This document shows positions 5,326-8,253 of a DNA stretch of 8,253 nt, piece after piece. A program made the translations under genes and the position numbers. The DNA is from Peptococcaceae bacterium (GTDB lineage: Bacteria > Bacillota > Peptococcia > Peptococcales > Peptococcaceae): the NCBI GenBank assembly GCA_017622155.1, contig JAGARS010000158.1, positions 1-8,253 of the forward strand. The letters run 5' to 3'. Under the pieces are notes generated by a model. The model was not told the origin of the DNA. It did no database searches and saw only the letters and a list, made by a program, of their open reading frames with translations. Position 1 is the first letter of the stretch; every line of letters begins with the position of its first letter.

Positions 5326-7314
5326 ATGGAGGAAAAACGTATCCTGGCAAACCGGTACGAACTGATTCAGAAGATTGGCACAGGCGGCATGGCAGTGGTG
5401 TATCAGGCATATGATACTGCACTGGACCGTCAGGTGGCAGTGAAACTTTTACGTGATGAATATATTGATAATCCGGATTTTATTCGTCAGTTTCAGCGTG
5501 AGGCCAAGGCTGTAGCCAAGCTTAGCCATCAGAATATCGTAAATATTTATGACTTTGGCAAAAGTGACGGATTGATGTATCTGGTAATGGAATATGTAAA
5601 CGGCTGTACGTTAAAAGAGCTTATTGCAAAGCAGGGGCCATTGCCGATTCAGCAGATATTAGACTACAGCATTCAGCTGTGTTATGGATTGGCGCAGGCG
5701 CACAGCCATAATATTGTGCATAAAGATATCAAGCCCCATAATATTATGATTGAGCATACCCATATTGCTAAAATTACGGATTTCGGTATTGCGCAGGCAA
5801 TAAATCATCTGACAATGACACACAGCAATGGTGTGCTGGGTTCTGCACATTATTTTTCGCCGGAGCAGGCCAGAGGTGAGCAGGTAGAATTTGAGAGCGA
5901 TATTTATTCGCTGGGGATTGTCATGTATGAAATGCTTACCGGAAAAGTGCCGTTTACCGGAGAAAACCCGGTAAGTGTAGCATTGAAGCACATGCAGGAT
6001 AAACCGCCAAGCTTGCGGGTAGCACGCAGAGATGTGCCTTTGGAGCTGGAGCTTGTAGTGCTGCGTGCATTGGAGAAAAATCCGACAAACCGATTCCAAA
6101 GCATGGAGGAAATGGCGGAAGCGCTATTAGATGTACAGGCGATACTGGATGACCAGGGCGCAGGGATTGCGTCGTATGTAGATGTGGGCGTGTCTAAACA
6201 CAATGATGTCTATCAGCAGTATATGCTGGAACGGGAAGAACAGGGTGAAGTGGAAGTGCGCCGTTCTGCCAGAAAACAGTCAGAACGGGATTATGCAGAG
6301 GAATCGGACGAGTATACCCGTGTGATGACCAGCTTTGAAGAAACACGTAATCAGAAATACCGAATCGAAGAGCGGGAGGAGACAACTCCGCCGCGAAAAA
6401 TGCGCAAGCGTAATGTAATATTGCTGATACTGGGAGCTGTGCTGTTGTTTTTCGGCAGTTTCTGGGCAATGACGGCATTAATGGGCGGCAGCGATGAAGT
6501 ACAGGTGCCGAGCCTGCTTAATAAAACAGTGCTGGAAGCAGAAGAACTGTTGAGTGCACAGTCTCTGAAAATCGTGATTGATGATGAAGTCTATAGCGCT
6601 GATGCGCCGAAAGGTGTTATTATCAATCAGAAGCCGGCAGCCAGCAGTACTGTGAAAAAAGGTCGAGAAATTCAGGTAACAGTAAGCCTTGGCATTGAGA
6701 AGGTGCAGGTGCCGGATCTGCTTGGCAAAAATCAGCAGGAATTTACAGTGGCATTGGAAAATGCAGGGCTTGTGCTAGGTGAAACCACCATGGTCACCAG
6801 CAAAGAGTATCCATATGGGGCGGTAGTGTATCAGTCGCCGGAAGCCGGTACAGAAATGGAGCCGGGCAGTGCCGTTAACATTATGGTAAATGAACCGCCT
6901 GAAGCTGCGGTACCGTCTCTGACCGGCAAAACACAAAGCGAGGCACAGCAGAATTTACAGCTTACCGGTCTTGCAATCGGCAGTATAACAACAGAGCCAA
7001 GCGATACGTATATCAAAGGGATTGTGCTTCGGCAGGAGCCATTGGCAGATACCCTGCTTCGTGAAGGGGATCGTGTAAATCTGGTTGTCAGCAGCGGTCC
7101 GGGACCTGCACAGTCTGACCAGTTTGAGCTGATTGTACCGGAAAGTGGCACCCTTGTTGCCACTATGACAGATGCAAAAGGCACCACAGAGCTGTATCGC
7201 GACTATTGTTTTGCAGGAGAACGGGTGCAGAAATCCTTTGTATATTATGGCACGGCAAAAGTGACAATTACATGCAGCAATCAAGTGATTATGGAGAAAA
7301 CATATGAGCCGTAA
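5326..7314 (+). CDS. prkC: PASTA-domain membrane Ser/Thr protein kinase (PrkC/PknB/Stk)
   Basis: 662-aa membrane kinase that in this family senses muropeptides or lipid II outside and phosphorylates cell-wall, division and translation proteins inside. The kinase domain spans about 11-272: Gly-rich loop IGTGGMAVVY (17-26), catalytic Lys40 in VAVKLL, Glu59 in the C-helix, catalytic loop HKDIKPHN (132-139) with Asp134, DFG 152-154, activation-loop Thr163, Thr165 and Ser167, and SPEQA (178-182). A charged, low-complexity juxtamembrane linker follows (about 290-362), then one membrane span (363-386). Outside are three PASTA repeats, about 391-456, 459-523 and 527-590, each opening with V-P-S/D-L. 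A beta-rich tail (598-662) ends the protein, as in several Bacillota homologues. The catalytic loop has HKD instead of the usual HRD. It forms an operon with stp (27 nt upstream) and overlaps rsgA by 11 nt. Confidence 0.95.
   Translation: MEEKRILANRYELIQKIGTGGMAVVYQAYDTALDRQVAVKLLRDEYIDNPDFIRQFQREAKAVAKLSHQNIVNIYDFGKSDGLMYLVMEYVNGCTLKELIAKQGPLPIQQILDYSIQLCYGLAQAHSHNIVHKDIKPHNIMIEHTHIAKITDFGIAQAINHLTMTHSNGVLGSAHYFSPEQARGEQVEFESDIYSLGIVMYEMLTGKVPFTGENPVSVALKHMQDKPPSLRVARRDVPLELELVVLRALEKNPTNRFQSMEEMAEALLDVQAILDDQGAGIASYVDVGVSKHNDVYQQYMLEREEQGEVEVRRSARKQSERDYAEESDEYTRVMTSFEETRNQKYRIEEREETTPPRKMRKRNVILLILGAVLLFFGSFWAMTALMGGSDEVQVPSLLNKTVLEAEELLSAQSLKIVIDDEVYSADAPKGVIINQKPAASSTVKKGREIQVTVSLGIEKVQVPDLLGKNQQEFTVALENAGLVLGETTMVTSKEYPYGAVVYQSPEAGTEMEPGSAVNIMVNEPPEAAVPSLTGKTQSEAQQNLQLTGLAIGSITTEPSDTYIKGIVLRQEPLADTLLREGDRVNLVVSSGPGPAQSDQFELIVPESGTLVATMTDAKGTTELYRDYCFAGERVQKSFVYYGTAKVTITCSNQVIMEKTYEP
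7293..7296 (+). promoter_or_regulatory. Ribosome binding site of rsgA inside prkC
   Basis: GGAG lies 7 nt before ATG 7304, within the last codons of prkC. It supports ATG 7304; later in-frame candidates (ATG 7346, TTG 7376, TTG 7388) have no Shine-Dalgarno match. Confidence 0.6.
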
Positions 7315-8253
7315 AAATGATAAAAAAGCAAATAAACAACCAAATATGGTGTATGAGCAGGAAACATCGGGCAATTTGTCCGAAACTTTGCACGAAGGAA
7401 CCATTATTAAAGGCTATAGCGGATTTTATTATGTAGCCTTTGATGGTGAACTGTATGAGTGTTCTCTGCGCGGCAAAAACCGTCAAAAGAAAGTAAAGTT
7501 TCTGCCGGGAGATAAAGTACTGTTTCGAATTGGCAAAGGTGTGGATGATGACACCCGCGGCGGTGCAATTGAAGAGCTTGTACCGCGCAAAAATGAGCTG
7601 GTACGCCCTCCGGTGGCCAATCTGGATCAATTGGTGATATTGTCGGCTTTAGCTGATCCGGCGCCTGATTTACGGCTGATTGACAGACTGACGGTTTTTG
7701 CCCAGTGGAATGAAGTAACGCCGGTGCTTTGCTTTAATAAGGCAGACCTGGTGACGAAGGAAGCACAGGAGAAACTGGCTGAAATTTATGCGCCTACAGG
7801 GTTTCCGGTGGTGTTTTGCTCTACCGTTACCGGCGAAGGCATCGAAGAAGTAAAAGCAATGCTACATGGCAAGTTTTCCGTATTGGCGGGAAATTCCGGT
7901 GTTGGCAAATCAAGCTTAATGAATGCCATTAGCGACAGATGGCAGCTGGCTACCGGACAGGTGAGCGAAAAACTGGGACGCGGCCGTCATACGACACGTC
8001 ATGTAGAGCTGTTTCAGCTGGATCAGAATACTTTACTGGCTGATACACCGGGGTTTAGCACCCTTACCTTGCCGGAGGATCTGAAGCGAGAGGAATTGAG
8101 CCGTTTGTTTCCGGAGTTTTTGGCTAGGCTCAGCGATTGCCGATTTGCAACTTGCATGCACAAAAATGAACCGGATTGTGCTGTAAAAGAGGCATTGACA
8201 AATGGGGACGTTGCACAGAGCCGATATGATAATTATTTAGCATTTCTTGAAGA
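7304..8253 (+). CDS. rsgA: Ribosome small subunit-dependent GTPase A (RsgA/CpgA), 3' end cut by window
   Basis: 316 complete codons of a circularly permuted GTPase that helps late 30S subunit maturation and releases on GTP hydrolysis. After an OB-like domain (about 31-95) the GTPase motifs come in the permuted order: G4 FNKADL (144-149), G5 around CSTVTGEG (172-179), P-loop GNSGVGKSS (196-204), G2 near GRHTTRH (227-233), and G3 DTPG (247-250). The zinc knuckle follows as C279-x4-C284-x-H286-x5-C292, the family pattern. The reading frame is still open at the window edge; most of the final helical domain is present. The start ATG 7304 overlaps the prkC stop by 11 nt and has GGAG 7 nt upstream, suggesting translational coupling. 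An N-terminal extension of about 30 residues, Lys/Asn-rich at first, precedes the usual family start near EGTIIKGYSGFYYV. In B. subtilis the equivalent protein is a PrkC/PrpC target, which fits this operon. Confidence 0.95.
   Translation, partial: MSRKNDKKANKQPNMVYEQETSGNLSETLHEGTIIKGYSGFYYVAFDGELYECSLRGKNRQKKVKFLPGDKVLFRIGKGVDDDTRGGAIEELVPRKNELVRPPVANLDQLVILSALADPAPDLRLIDRLTVFAQWNEVTPVLCFNKADLVTKEAQEKLAEIYAPTGFPVVFCSTVTGEGIEEVKAMLHGKFSVLAGNSGVGKSSLMNAISDRWQLATGQVSEKLGRGRHTTRHVELFQLDQNTLLADTPGFSTLTLPEDLKREELSRLFPEFLARLSDCRFATCMHKNEPDCAVKEALTNGDVAQSRYDNYLAFLE

Noticed and set aside
5935..5975. Perfect 8-bp inverted repeat CTTACCGG/CCGGTAAG with a third TTACCGG copy in prkC
   Set aside because: It codes for the conserved LTGKVPFTGENPVS part of the kinase domain, has a 25-base loop and no T-run; recurring Thr-Gly codons explain it.

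Overview
The window reads as a chromosomal segment of a low- to mid-GC Bacillota bacterium, probably a gut-type anaerobe. The evidence is the gene order PP2C phosphatase, PASTA kinase, RsgA GTPase, strong GGAGG-type ribosome binding sites, sigma-A-like promoters and T-tailed terminators. A ComK-like protein without other bacilli hallmarks would fit Erysipelotrichia-like lineages, but that placement is a guess. All genes lie on the + strand, and no RNA gene, insertion sequence or CRISPR array is visible. No stretch longer than about 170 bases lacks a gene.

Region 1 (1-1487) holds two genes of accessory character. The first (83-895) is a phage-type replisome organizer with a DUF6291-like N-terminus, an Asp/Val repeat linker and a DnaD-like C-terminal end. 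Its linker DNA carries clustered CAACG/CGTTG words, a perfect 7-bp palindrome and GAT-rich tandem repeats, which could be an internal replication origin. The second (876-1487) is a protein of unknown function whose C-terminal half resembles the ComK competence regulator.

Region 2 (1488-3476) is a two-gene ABC importer operon. It has a good promoter (1543-1571), a lipoprotein substrate-binding protein of the NMT1/SsuA type and a TauC/SsuC-type permease, but no ATPase. A terminator-shaped hairpin with a T-run is embedded in the first codons of the permease gene and may lower permease relative to binding-protein expression. The operon ends at a bulged hairpin terminator whose loop contains an extended -10 promoter (TGCTATAAT) for the next gene.

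Region 3 (3520-8253) begins with an NdpA/YejK-family nucleoid-associated protein. It continues with the envelope-signalling module stp-prkC and with rsgA, which runs off the window. Kinase and phosphatase are expected to act as a reversible Ser/Thr phosphorylation pair that senses peptidoglycan through three PASTA domains. RsgA is a circularly permuted GTPase of 30S ribosome maturation and in other Bacillota is a known partner and target of this pair. No clearly new system was established. The most interesting points are the two overlapping transcription signals, the possible origin inside the replisome organizer gene, and the unexplained replisome organizer/ComK-like pair.
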